DNA from: Acidobacteriota bacterium
GTDB taxonomy: Bacteria > Acidobacteriota > Thermoanaerobaculia > UBA5066
Assembly (NCBI GenBank): GCA_008363385.1
Contig: RHKY01000006.1
Span: forward strand, 62,001-126,000
Direction: 5' to 3'
DNA length: 64,000 bases
Shown piece by piece: positions 7,486 through 15,934 of the stretch. The first letter of the stretch is position 1, and every line of letters begins with the position of its first letter. A program made the translations under genes and the position numbers. Below the pieces are notes generated by a model. That model saw only the letters and a list, made by a program, of their open reading frames with translations. It had not been told where the DNA came from and made no database searches.

Positions 7486-10400
7486 ATGGAAGCCGTCAAG
7501 GTCCTCCTGAAGAACCGGCTCCTGGTCCTCCTCGGCACCGCGCTCCTCATATCCCTGGGCGTCGTCGCCTGGACGCGCCTGCCCATCGACGCCTTTCCCG
7601 ACGTGACGAACACCCAGGTCATGATCCTGTCGAAAGCCCCGGGCCTCGCCGCCGTCGACGTCGAGCAACGGGTCAGCTATCCCATCGAGCAGGTGATGCG
7701 TGGCCTGCCGAGCGTGAAGCAGGTCCGGTCCCTGTCGAAGGCAGGCCTGTCTCAGGTCGTCATCATCTTCGAGGACGGAGTCGACACCTACTGGACCCGG
7801 CAGGTCGTCTTCGAGCGGCTCAGCATGGCCCGCGGAGAGCTCCCTCCGGGCGTCGAGCCCGAGCTGGGGCCACTCTCGACCGGGCTCGGAGAGATCTACC
7901 AGTACACGCTGGAGGGCGACGGCAAGAGCGCGATGGACCTGAGGACCGTCCAGGACTGGATCGTCTCGCCGCTCCTCAAGCCCATCCCCGGCGTGAACGA
8001 GGTCAACAGCTTCGGCGGCGAGGTGAAGCAGTACCAGGTCCTCGTCTCGCCGGAGAAACTCCTCAAGTACAAGCTGACCGTTGGCGACGTCGTGGAGGCA
8101 GTCGAGAAGGGAAACGCGAACGCCGGCGGCGGCGTCATCGTCCGGAGCTGGGAGCAGGTCTACATGCGGGGCGTCGGGCTCCTGAAGGACATCCCCGACA
8201 TCGAACGCACCGTTCTCAAGGCCGTTGACGGCTCCCCCGTCTACGTGAGGGACGTCGCCGACGTCGTCATCGGGGCCGAACCCCGCCAGGGCGCCGTCTC
8301 GCGCGACGGCAAGGGCGAGGTCGTCGCGGGCATGATCATCATGCTCAAGGGCTCGAACTCGCAGGACGTCGTGAGCCGCGTCAAGGCCACGGTCGAGAAG
8401 GTGAAGACCACGCTCCCGCCCGGGGTGCGGCTCAACGTCTTCTACGACCGCACCTCGCTCATCGAGGCCTGCATCAAGACCGTCGTCGACGCGCTCCTCG
8501 AGGGCGGGATCTTCGTCATCCTGGTCCTCTTCCTCTTCGTCGCCGAGTTCCGCACGGCGCTCATAGTCGTCTTCTCCCTCCCCCTCACCTTCCTCGTCAG
8601 CTTCATCGTCATGGGCTCGACCGGGCTCTCCTCGAACCTCATGAGCCTCGGCGGCCTCGCGTTCTCGGTCGGGATGGTCGTCGACGCCTCCATCGTCGTG
8701 GTCGAGAACATCCGCCGCCATCTCGCGCATCAGACCGCGAAGGAGCACAAGCGGCGCGTCGTCGCCGAGGCGCTCGTCGAGGTCGCGAGGCCGGTCGCCT
8801 TCTCCGTGATCATCATCGCGATCATCCTGGTGCCCCTCTTCACGCTCCAGGGGGTCGAGGGGAAGATGTTCGCTCCGCTCGCGGCGACGATGCTCATCGC
8901 CCTCCTCGTCTCCCTCGTCGTCGCGCTCACCGTCATTCCGGTCCTCTCCGAGATCTTCCTGCAGCAGGTCCCCGAGAAGGAGTTCGGCTTCATCCGCCGG
9001 CTCCACCAGGGGTATGTCCGGCTCCTCGGGCACGCGGTGCGCCGCCCGGCGGTGACGCTCGGCCTCTCGGGCGGCGTCCTCGTCGTCTCGCTGGCCCTCC
9101 TTCCCCTCATGGGAACGGAGTTCATGCCGCCGCTCGACGAGGGGTCCATCGCGGTGAACGTCGTCCGGCTGCCAAACGCCTCGCTCGAGGGCTCGGTCAA
9201 GGTCGCGCAGTTCATGGAGAAGCGCCTCCTCAAGTTCCCCGAGGTCGAGACCGTCGTCAGCAAGACCGGACGGGCGGAGATCTCGGAGGACCCGATGGGG
9301 CCCGAGCAGACCGACGTCTTCATCATGCTGAAGCCCCGCAGGAAGTGGGGCACGGGGCGGGACAAGGCCGAGCTCGTCGAGGCGATGCAGAGGGACCTCT
9401 CCGAGATCCCGGGTCTGCGCTTCTCGTTCTCGCAGCCGATCGCCCTGCGCGTGAACGAGCTCATCTCCGGCGTCAAGAGCGACCTCGCGGTCAAGGTCTT
9501 CGGCCCCGACCTCGAGGTGCTGAAGACGTTCGCGGACCGTGCCGCCGCCGAGCTGATGGGGATCGAGGGCGCGCGCGACGTGAAGATCGAGCAAGTCTCG
9601 GGCATGTCGCAGCTCGACGTCGTCGTCGACCGCGAGGCGCTGGCCCGGTACGGCATCAAGATCGGAGACGTCAACGCCACGATCGAGACGGCGGTCGCCG
9701 GTCGGCACGCGACCACGCTGATCGAGGAGCAGCGCCGCTTCGCCGTCGTCGTCCGCTTCCCGGAATCCGCCCGGACGGACATCCCGGAGCTCGAGCGGCT
9801 CCTCGTCCCGGCGCCGGGCGGGGAGCGAGTGCCGCTCGGGCAGCTCGCCCGCTTCGCCGTCGTCGAGGCCCCCGCACAGGTGAGCCGCGAGAACGGCATG
9901 CGACGAGTCGTTGCCGAGGCCAACATCCGGGGCCGCGACCTGGGCGGCTTCGTTGCCGAGGCGCAGAAGCGGATCGCGCCCTTCGCGAAGCAGCTCCCGT
10001 CGGGCTACTACGTCGAGTACGGCGGCCAGTTCGAGAACCAGCAGCGCGCCATGCGCCAGCTCGCCATCGTCGTGCCCGTCGCGCTCCTGCTCATCCTGGT
10101 CCTGCTCTACCTCGCGCTCGGCTCCGTCTGGAACTCCCTGCTCGTGCTGCTCAACCTCCCGTTCGCCCTCGTCGGAGGAGTCATCGCCGTCATCGCCTTC
10201 CGGATGCCCGTCTCGGTTTCCGCTGCGGTGGCCTTCATCGTCCTGCTGGGCATCGCGGTGCAGAACGGCGTCGTCCTCGTGGCGTTCTTCCGCCAGCTCC
10301 GAGAGCAGGGTGAGACCGTCGCCGACACGGTGATCAAGGGCTGCGAGGTCCGATTCCGCCCGCTCGTGATGACCGCGCTCACGAGCTTCATCGGCCATCT

Positions 10401-10569
10401 CCCGATGCTCTACGCGACCGGCTCGGGTGCCGACATCCAGAAGCCGCTGGCCGTCGTCGTCATGGGCGGGCTGATCACCTCGACGATCCTCACGCTTCTC
10501 GTCCTGCCGACCCTCTATTCGCTTTTCGCGAACCGCTTCGCCGCCGTCGAGGCCGAAGCCGAGCTCTAG
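7486..10569 (+). CDS. Heavy-metal RND efflux pump (CzcA/CusA family)
   Basis: This 1027-aa inner-membrane protein has the full RND length. It begins with TM1 (LLVLLGTALLISLGVVAW) and the family signature LPIDAFPDVTNTQVMILSKAPG. Two large periplasmic loops alternate with two six-helix bundles (GMVVDASIVVVENIRRHL in TM4; LGIAVQNGVVLVAFFRQLRE in TM10). It should use proton motive force to expel a divalent or monovalent metal through the adaptor and channel. Close resemblance to CzcA/CusA (GTEFMPPLDEGSI) supports metal rather than drug substrate. Which metal cannot be read safely. Confidence 0.92.
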   Translation: MEAVKVLLKNRLLVLLGTALLISLGVVAWTRLPIDAFPDVTNTQVMILSKAPGLAAVDVEQRVSYPIEQVMRGLPSVKQVRSLSKAGLSQVVIIFEDGVDTYWTRQVVFERLSMARGELPPGVEPELGPLSTGLGEIYQYTLEGDGKSAMDLRTVQDWIVSPLLKPIPGVNEVNSFGGEVKQYQVLVSPEKLLKYKLTVGDVVEAVEKGNANAGGGVIVRSWEQVYMRGVGLLKDIPDIERTVLKAVDGSPVYVRDVADVVIGAEPRQGAVSRDGKGEVVAGMIIMLKGSNSQDVVSRVKATVEKVKTTLPPGVRLNVFYDRTSLIEACIKTVVDALLEGGIFVILVLFLFVAEFRTALIVVFSLPLTFLVSFIVMGSTGLSSNLMSLGGLAFSVGMVVDASIVVVENIRRHLAHQTAKEHKRRVVAEALVEVARPVAFSVIIIAIILVPLFTLQGVEGKMFAPLAATMLIALLVSLVVALTVIPVLSEIFLQQVPEKEFGFIRRLHQGYVRLLGHAVRRPAVTLGLSGGVLVVSLALLPLMGTEFMPPLDEGSIAVNVVRLPNASLEGSVKVAQFMEKRLLKFPEVETVVSKTGRAEISEDPMGPEQTDVFIMLKPRRKWGTGRDKAELVEAMQRDLSEIPGLRFSFSQPIALRVNELISGVKSDLAVKVFGPDLEVLKTFADRAAAELMGIEGARDVKIEQVSGMSQLDVVVDREALARYGIKIGDVNATIETAVAGRHATTLIEEQRRFAVVVRFPESARTDIPELERLLVPAPGGERVPLGQLARFAVVEAPAQVSRENGMRRVVAEANIRGRDLGGFVAEAQKRIAPFAKQLPSGYYVEYGGQFENQQRAMRQLAIVVPVALLLILVLLYLALGSVWNSLLVLLNLPFALVGGVIAVIAFRMPVSVSAAVAFIVLLGIAVQNGVVLVAFFRQLREQGETVADTVIKGCEVRFRPLVMTALTSFIGHLPMLYATGSGADIQKPLAVVVMGGLITSTILTLLVLPTLYSLFANRFAAVEAEAEL

Positions 10570-10578
10570 GAGAAGGTC

Positions 10579-10908
10579 ATGAAAGAGATCAAGGCCATCG
10601 TGCAGCCGTTCATGGCGGACCAGGTCATCGACAGGCTTCACCGGCTACCTCACCTGCCGGGTCTCGTCGTGTCGACGGTGCACGTCTTCTCCAGGTGCGA
10701 TTGCACGCCGGCTCCGTGCGAGCGCACGGAGGAGTCGAAGATGACGAAGATCGAGCTCGTCGTCCTCGACGACATGGTCGAGGAAGCGCTCTCGGTCATC
10801 GCGCAGGCAGGACATACCGGCAACTGCGGTGACGGGAAGGTCTTCGTCTGCGGGGTGACGGACGTCCTGCGGATCAGGACCGGCGTGCGCGGCGAGGCCG
10901 CCGTCTAG
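10579..10908 (+). CDS. PII-like protein with a Cys-rich T-loop region
   Basis: The 109-aa protein keeps the PII fold: MKEIKAIVQPFMADQVIDRL, then the B/C-loop region GHTGNCGDGKVFVCGVTDVLRIRTG. The T-loop region (residues about 37-56) is replaced by SRCDCTPAPCERTEESK, which lacks the uridylylation tyrosine and carries three cysteines. PII-like proteins of the new group (PII-NG) are known beside CusA/CzcA pumps. A role in sensing or gating the neighbouring pump is an inference from the context and the Cys residues. It starts ten bases after the pump gene with its own AGGAG. Confidence 0.75.
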   Translation: MKEIKAIVQPFMADQVIDRLHRLPHLPGLVVSTVHVFSRCDCTPAPCERTEESKMTKIELVVLDDMVEEALSVIAQAGHTGNCGDGKVFVCGVTDVLRIRTGVRGEAAV

Positions 10909-10980
10909 CGCTACACACGCTCCCCGTCGTCCGCAGCTCTCTTGAAACGCCCAGCCACACGATCTCCGCGGAGGTACTCT

Positions 10981-11370
10981 ATGAACCCTTCGGAACTCCA
11001 CTTCATCGTGGCGTTCGTCCAGCCTTTCGTCCTCGAGGGGCTCGTCGATGTGCTCCGCCTGGTCTCGAATTTCCCGGGGATGAGCGTGAGCGAGGTGCGC
11101 GGCTTCGGCCGCCACCTCGCTCACGCCCCCAGAGATGCAGAGGTGACCGAGGTCGAGCCCTTCGAAAAGCGGGTGCGCATCGAGATCGGATGCCGGAGTG
11201 CGGAGCTTCAGCCGATTCTCGACACCCTCGCCGCCGCCGCGCACACGGGAAACGCAGGGGACGGGAAGATCTTCGTCATGACCATGGCACGAGCCATCCG
11301 AATCCGGACTCGCGAAGCGGGATCAGAATCCCTACTCTTAGGGCGTCCCTCTGACGAACCCCATGCCTGA
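10981..11370 (+). CDS. Second PII-like protein
   Basis: This 129-aa paralogue of the preceding gene has N-terminal ELHFIVAFVQPFVLEGLVDVL and a C-terminal AHTGNAGDGKIFVMTMARAIRIRTRE. Its T-loop region, RGFGRHLAHAPRDAE, contains two histidines instead of the Cys cluster of its neighbour. The ATG at 10981 follows a GGAGG-type site. It overlaps the P-type ATPase gene by eight bases. A paired metal-signalling role is inferred. Confidence 0.72.
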   Translation: MNPSELHFIVAFVQPFVLEGLVDVLRLVSNFPGMSVSEVRGFGRHLAHAPRDAEVTEVEPFEKRVRIEIGCRSAELQPILDTLAAAAHTGNAGDGKIFVMTMARAIRIRTREAGSESLLLGRPSDEPHA

Positions 11371-13285
11371 GTCCTCCTCGCCCGCTCCCATCTCCTTCTG
11401 GCGATCCTCAGTCGCCAGGCGTGTCCTCGCGGGCGGCGCGCTCCTTGGCGCCGGCCTCCTCGCCGAGCAGTTCGGCGCAAGTCACGCCTGGACGATACCT
11501 CTGTATGCCCTGTCGATCGCCCTCGCCGGTGCGGATTGGGCCCGTCACGGCTGGGATGAGCTGACGCGCTGCCGCGAGGTGGGCATCGAGGCGCTCATGG
11601 CCGCCGCTGCCGTGGGTGCCGCGGCACTCGGCCTTTGGGACGAGGCCGCCGCGCTCGTCTTCCTCTATGGTCTGGCAGAGTCCGTCGAGCACCTCACCTA
11701 CGACCGGGCCAAGCGTGCAATCGAGCGCCTCCTCGACCTCGTTCCGGAAGTGGCCACAGTCCTCCGAGACGGAGAAGAGGTCGTCGTCCAGGCTTCGCTC
11801 CTCGAGCGGGGTGACCGCATTCGGGTCCGCCCGGGAGAGTCGATCGCGACGGACGGCGTCGTGGAGGAAGGCGAGTCAGCGGTCGACGAATCGAGCCTCA
11901 CCGGCGAGTCGATACCAATCGCGAAGGCACCCGGAGAGCGCGTCTTCGCCGGCACGCTGAACCAGGCGGGGAGCCTCGTCTTCCGGGCCACCGCAACCAC
12001 GGTCGAGAACTCCGTGAGCCGCCTCGTTAAGCTCGTTCAGACTGCGCAGAAGTCCAAGGGGCGCAGCCAGCAGCTCGTCGAGCGCTTCACGAACGTCTAC
12101 TCCCCACTGGTCCTCGGAGCGGCGGTACTGCTCCTCGCCGTCCCGGCTGTGACGGGAGGCGACTTCTCCACCTGGGGGCGAATGGCCGTCGTCCTCCTCG
12201 TCGCGGCTGCACCCTGCGCTCTGGCGATGTCGACGCCGGTGGCGTTCGCGGCCGGCATCTCGGCCGCCGGTAGGCACGGCATCCTGATCAAGGGCGGCCG
12301 CTACCTCGAGACCCTCGGGCGAATCCGCACCGTCGTCTTCGACAAGACCGGAACCCTAACCCGAGGGCGGCCGGAGCTCGTGATTCTCGAGCCGGCTGAC
12401 GGCGTCACCGAGCTCGAGCTCCTGTCAAAGGCAGCCTCCCTCGAGGCCCGATCCGAGCACCCGCTGGCGGCGGCCGTCGTACGGGCTGCCGCGGGGAGGG
12501 GCGTGGCCACCTCCGATGTCCTGAAGGGCTTTCGCGCTCTCCCCGGATCGGGCGTCGAGGGGGTCGTCGACGGCGAGCGCATTCAGATCCTCCAGCCGAA
12601 CGCCGGTGGCTCACCCTTTGGCTCCGTCGCACGCCGTCTCGACGAGCTTGCCGGTGACGGCGTCACGCCGGCCGTCGTCCTGGCTGGAGATCGGCTCATC
12701 GGCATCCTTGGGTTCCGTGACGAGCCAAGGTCTGAAGCCGCCGAGACGGTCCGCCGCATTCGAACAGCAGGTGTCCGCCGGCTCGTCGTCCTCTCGGGTG
12801 ATCGGCCGCTGGTTGCTCTGAGTGTCGCGCGGTCCCTGGGAATCGACGACGCCCGTGGAGGGCTGAGCCCCGCCGACAAGGTCCAGGCCGTCCGGTCGCT
12901 CGCCTCGGAGTCTGGACCGCTCGCCATGGTGGGCGACGGGATCAACGATGCTCCCGCGCTTGCCACGGCCGACGTCGGCATCGCCATGGGCGCCCTCGGA
13001 AGCGATGCGTCGATCGAGGCCGCAGACGTTGCTCTGATGGCGGATAGCCTCGAGCACCTCGACGAGGCGTTCCTCATCGGCAGGCGTGTGCGGTCGATCG
13101 TTCGGCAGAACGTCGTCTTCTCGATCGTCGTGCTCACGGTGCTGATTCCGATCGCCCTCGGCGGACTCATCAGCATTACGATGACAGTCGTGGCGCACGA
13201 GCTCGCGGAGCTGCTCGCCGTCGCGAATGGTCTCCGCGCCCTCAGAGGAGGGCGCGATCACGCGATGGAGCACGCCCCGACCTAA
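11363..13285 (+). CDS. P1B-type metal-transporting ATPase with an APC motif
   Basis: The 640-aa protein has actuator motif TGES, phosphorylation motif DKTGTLTRG, nucleotide-binding SEHP and the hinge GDGINDAPAL. The membrane metal motif, usually CPC or SPC, reads APCALAMSTP. The last helices carry HELAELLAVANGLRAL, close to the HEG-type helix of P1B-4 pumps. There is no N-terminal metal-binding domain. It should export a transition metal into the periplasm, from where the RND system could expel it. It is the last gene of the metal operon. The exact ion is unresolved. Confidence 0.87.
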   Translation: MPESSSPAPISFWRSSVARRVLAGGALLGAGLLAEQFGASHAWTIPLYALSIALAGADWARHGWDELTRCREVGIEALMAAAAVGAAALGLWDEAAALVFLYGLAESVEHLTYDRAKRAIERLLDLVPEVATVLRDGEEVVVQASLLERGDRIRVRPGESIATDGVVEEGESAVDESSLTGESIPIAKAPGERVFAGTLNQAGSLVFRATATTVENSVSRLVKLVQTAQKSKGRSQQLVERFTNVYSPLVLGAAVLLLAVPAVTGGDFSTWGRMAVVLLVAAAPCALAMSTPVAFAAGISAAGRHGILIKGGRYLETLGRIRTVVFDKTGTLTRGRPELVILEPADGVTELELLSKAASLEARSEHPLAAAVVRAAAGRGVATSDVLKGFRALPGSGVEGVVDGERIQILQPNAGGSPFGSVARRLDELAGDGVTPAVVLAGDRLIGILGFRDEPRSEAAETVRRIRTAGVRRLVVLSGDRPLVALSVARSLGIDDARGGLSPADKVQAVRSLASESGPLAMVGDGINDAPALATADVGIAMGALGSDASIEAADVALMADSLEHLDEAFLIGRRVRSIVRQNVVFSIVVLTVLIPIALGGLISITMTVVAHELAELLAVANGLRALRGGRDHAMEHAPT

Positions 13286-13456
13286 GCGCCCTCACCGGCG
13301 CTCTCGACTGTGCCTGGTAAGCCCAGGTACTGCAGGCTGCCGCGGCCGTTCTACCTTCCCTCCGCCGCACCTCAACGAGCTGGTCCTCCGTAGGTGACAT
13401 GGCAGACGGAACAACACTCGTGTACTTTGAACATTGATCTACTCACTCTCTTCTTC

Positions 13457-14248
13457 ATGCGTCGCTCCATCCTCGCTAGCCTCGTCCTTCTCGCTTCGTG
13501 CGGCACTTCGCCCGTCGTAGCCCCAACTGCCCGCGACCACAGCACGGGCCCCGTCGACGCCAAGGTCACCGTGATCGAGTACGCGGACTACCAGTGCCCG
13601 GCCTGCGCAAGCGCCCAGCCGGTCGTCAAGCAGCTCATCGGCGAATACAGCGACCGCGTTCGCTTCGTCTTCCGTGATTTCCCGCTCGAGCAGATCCACC
13701 CGAATGCCCTTGCGGCCGCGGAAGCTGCGGAAGCCGCGGAAACCCAGGGGAAGTACTGGGAGATGCACGACAAGCTTTTCGAGACGCAAGAGGAATGGAA
13801 GGATCTCGCTGATCCGATCCCGACGTTCACCGGCTACGCCACTGCCCTCGGTATCGACGGGTCCAAGTTCCGGGCCGAACTCACGAATCACACGTACCGT
13901 CCCGTCGTGAAGGCCAGCGCAGCAGGGGCCTTGGCGCTTGGCGTGAACTCGACGCCGACTTTCTTCATCAACGGCAAGCGTCTCCGTGGGGCCCCGCGAG
14001 TCTACTCGGAGTTTCAAGCGCTCGTGGAGTGGGCGATCCGGGATGCGTCGACGTCGGCATCTCCGTCGAGTGACACTGGCGCTCCCGCCGCTCCAGCGAC
14101 CGCGGCTCCAACCTCTGCGCGCCCACTCACTCCTGAGCTCGCACCATCAGGCTCGTCTGTACCGCCGCCCCCGACGACGCCCCAGTCGTTGCCATCATCC
14201 CCGGCCGGAAGCGCTCCTCCGTCACCTTCTCCTAGCAGCCCGCGGTAA
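13457..14248 (+). CDS. DsbA-like thioredoxin-fold lipoprotein
   Basis: The 263-aa protein starts with a lipoprotein signal (LASLVLLASCG). A thioredoxin-4/DsbA domain follows, with VTVIEYADYQCPACASAQPV holding the CPAC redox pair and GVNSTPTFFINGKRL supplying the cis-Pro loop. The last 70 residues are a Pro/Ser/Ala-rich tail. It likely makes or exchanges disulfides in the periplasm. The start lacks a purine-rich ribosome site and follows a C/T-rich leader. It probably has its own promoter, separate from the metal operon. Confidence 0.8.
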   Translation: MRRSILASLVLLASCGTSPVVAPTARDHSTGPVDAKVTVIEYADYQCPACASAQPVVKQLIGEYSDRVRFVFRDFPLEQIHPNALAAAEAAEAAETQGKYWEMHDKLFETQEEWKDLADPIPTFTGYATALGIDGSKFRAELTNHTYRPVVKASAAGALALGVNSTPTFFINGKRLRGAPRVYSEFQALVEWAIRDASTSASPSSDTGAPAAPATAAPTSARPLTPELAPSGSSVPPPPTTPQSLPSSPAGSAPPSPSPSSPR

Positions 14249-14400
14249 TTCGAGTAGAGGACGCCGGGCGCCGCGTCGTCCGGGCGCATACGTTCCTCGA
14301 CGTCCGACTGCACTACGGGCGCCAGCGCTGAGCGCGCGAGCGCAACGGCGGAGGACGTCCGGCTATCTCATCAGCATCCCTCCCCTTCCTCTCACACAGC

Positions 14401-15189
14401 ATGCCCCAGCAGACTTCTGAAGCCCGCTTGGCGGTCGACACCGCACCCTCACGGAAAGGTGACTCGGCTTCGATCGACATCACTGTCCCCGTCGCAGTCG
14501 TCGTCGGCGCCCTCATCGTCGCAGGATCCGTCCTCTGGGGCAGCGGCACTATCGGCGCGCGCCTGAGCGTCGAGCCGAAGGGCTCGAACACCGCCGTCGT
14601 CTCCTCCGCTCCGCCGGTTCCATCGGCGCCGGCGGCCCAACAGAACGCGCCGGATCCGAACCAGAGGGTCGATGTCTCTACCGGGATCTACCCAATCCTC
14701 GGGAAGAAGGACGCGAAGGTGACGATCGTCGAGTTCTCCGACCTCGAGTGTCCATTCTGCGAGAAGTTCGACACCGAGACATTCCCGCAACTAAAGAAGG
14801 AGTACATCGACACGGGTAAGGTCCGCTTCGCGTATCGGCACTACCTCCTCCCGTTCCACTCGAACGCGCCCAAGGCCGCGGAGGCCGTTGCTTGCGCGCG
14901 CGACCAGGGGAAGTCATGGGAGCTGATCGACGCCATCTTCAACGACCAGAAGAACATCACGGTCGCAGACCTGAAGAAGAAGGCAGCGAGCCTGTCAATC
15001 AAGTCGTCGCAGTTCGAGCGTTGCTTGGATTCCGGTGAGAAGAAGGCCGAGGTGGACAAGGACCAGTCAGACGGTACGACCGCTGGCGTCTCAGGTACGC
15101 CGACCTTCTTTGTCAACGGGAAGCGCCTCGTCGGTGCGCAGCCATTCTCGCAGTTCAAGGCCGTGATCGAGGCAGAGCTGGAAGGCTGA
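14401..15189 (+). CDS. Membrane-anchored DsbA-like thiol oxidoreductase
   Basis: This 262-aa protein has one N-terminal membrane anchor (ITVPVAVVVGALIVAGSVLW) and a DsbA-type domain with VTIVEFSDLECPFCEKFDTE (CPFC) and GVSGTPTFFVNGKRLVGA (cis-Pro). A further Cys pair occurs in the helical insert (VACARDQG; FERCLDSG). It resembles its upstream neighbour but is anchored by a helix rather than lipid. Such proteins are common near conjugation genes, where they fold exported components. That link is inferred. Confidence 0.8.
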   Translation: MPQQTSEARLAVDTAPSRKGDSASIDITVPVAVVVGALIVAGSVLWGSGTIGARLSVEPKGSNTAVVSSAPPVPSAPAAQQNAPDPNQRVDVSTGIYPILGKKDAKVTIVEFSDLECPFCEKFDTETFPQLKKEYIDTGKVRFAYRHYLLPFHSNAPKAAEAVACARDQGKSWELIDAIFNDQKNITVADLKKKAASLSIKSSQFERCLDSGEKKAEVDKDQSDGTTAGVSGTPTFFVNGKRLVGAQPFSQFKAVIEAELEG

Positions 15190-15216
15190 CCTACGACCGA
15201 GGCACCCGACCGACAC

Positions 15217-15283
15217 GGTCAGTTCGACCGAGTACCTTGTGTGCCCGTTGCGCGCCCGTACCTTCCTGACACCCGAAAGGAGG
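15217..15283 (+). promoter_or_regulatory. Shared leader element 1 (GGTCAGTTCGAC ... ACCCGAAAGGAGG)
   Basis: The stretch GGTCAGTTCGACCGAGT at 15217-15233 contains the inverted repeat CGGTC-N5-GACCG. ACCCGAAAGGAGG at 15271-15283 includes the ribosome site. Both blocks recur before the vWA operon at 20934-20950 and 21001-21013, with 13 more bases between them. The shared blocks suggest common control of the two operons. Confidence 0.5.
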
Positions 15284-15288
15284 ACGGC

Positions 15289-15516
15289 ATGCACACCCTC
15301 ACCATCTCGATCCAGGGCGCCGCGAACGACTCGACGAGCGTCGAGCTCCCCGACGACCAAGCGCTCCCCGTCTACGTGAAGCTGAAGGAGGTCATGGCCG
15401 GGACCCGGGCGGCCCGGCGGTCCAGCCGGAAGGACTCCGGCGCCGCCGGTGACGGCACCGCGGCCGACGCCGGGAAGAACGGGACCGCCGACCTGACGGC
15501 CGACCTCGATCGCTGA
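15289..15516 (+). CDS. Small protein of unknown function at the head of the DNA-pump operon
   Basis: The 75-aa protein has a structured N-terminus (MHTLTISIQGAANDSTSVEL...VYVKLKEVM) and a Gly/Ala/Asp-rich tail. The ATG at 15289 has a strong AAAGGAGG site, which decides against the upstream in-frame GTG at 15241. It is followed after 7 bases by a membrane protein gene and likely belongs to the same operon. No family recognised. Confidence 0.6.
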   Translation: MHTLTISIQGAANDSTSVELPDDQALPVYVKLKEVMAGTRAARRSSRKDSGAAGDGTAADAGKNGTADLTADLDR

Positions 15517-15523
15517 GGCGCCG

Positions 15524-15934
15524 GTGATCTCCCTCCTCATCGCGGGGGCCTGCGTCGCCTTCGTCCTGTCGCTGCCGATCTCGGCGACGCGGGCGGGGCA
15601 GACGCTCCGGAGGTGGGCCGGCGTGCTCTTCCTCCTGGCCCTCGCCCCGGCGCTCTTCATGGGGCTCGTCGGCGCCATGGGCGGAACCGTCGCCGCTCCT
15701 CAGGCGACCGGGGGCGGGATCGGACACCTCCTCGGCACGGTGCTCGGGCTCCTGGTCCTCTCCCCTCTCGCTTACGGGATCCTCCAGCTACGGAAGCGGT
15801 TCAGCCCGAAGAGCCGCGACCCCTGGGCGGACTACGTCGACCGCAAGGCCGCCGGGAAGAAGGTCGTGGACCCGAAGGCCGCCAAGCCCGTCCTGCCCGG
15901 CGGCACCTTCGGCCCGTTTGGGGGCACGCCGTGA
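15524..15934 (+). CDS. Small membrane protein, partner of the DNA-pump ATPase
   Basis: The 136-aa protein has three hydrophobic segments (ISLLIAGACVAFVLSLPI; WAGVLFLLALAPALFMGLVG; LLGTVLGLLVLSPLAYGILQ) and a basic cytoplasmic tail ending in a Gly/Pro-rich stretch. GTG start. Its stop overlaps the start of the ATPase gene (GTGA), which suggests a membrane anchor or assembly partner for that ATPase. No named family recognised. Confidence 0.65.
   Translation: MISLLIAGACVAFVLSLPISATRAGQTLRRWAGVLFLLALAPALFMGLVGAMGGTVAAPQATGGGIGHLLGTVLGLLVLSPLAYGILQLRKRFSPKSRDPWADYVDRKAAGKKVVDPKAAKPVLPGGTFGPFGGTP

Noticed and set aside
7315-10641. 1108-aa open frame antisense to the RND pump
   Set aside because: High-GC DNA gives long antisense frames opposite true genes. 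Its product is Asp/Glu/Arg/Leu-rich without motifs, while the plus strand encodes a complete pump.
10669-10745. GTGCGAGCGCAC near 10708 as a further operator copy
   Set aside because: The arms are separated by 2 bases rather than 5 and it lies within the PII-like coding sequence.
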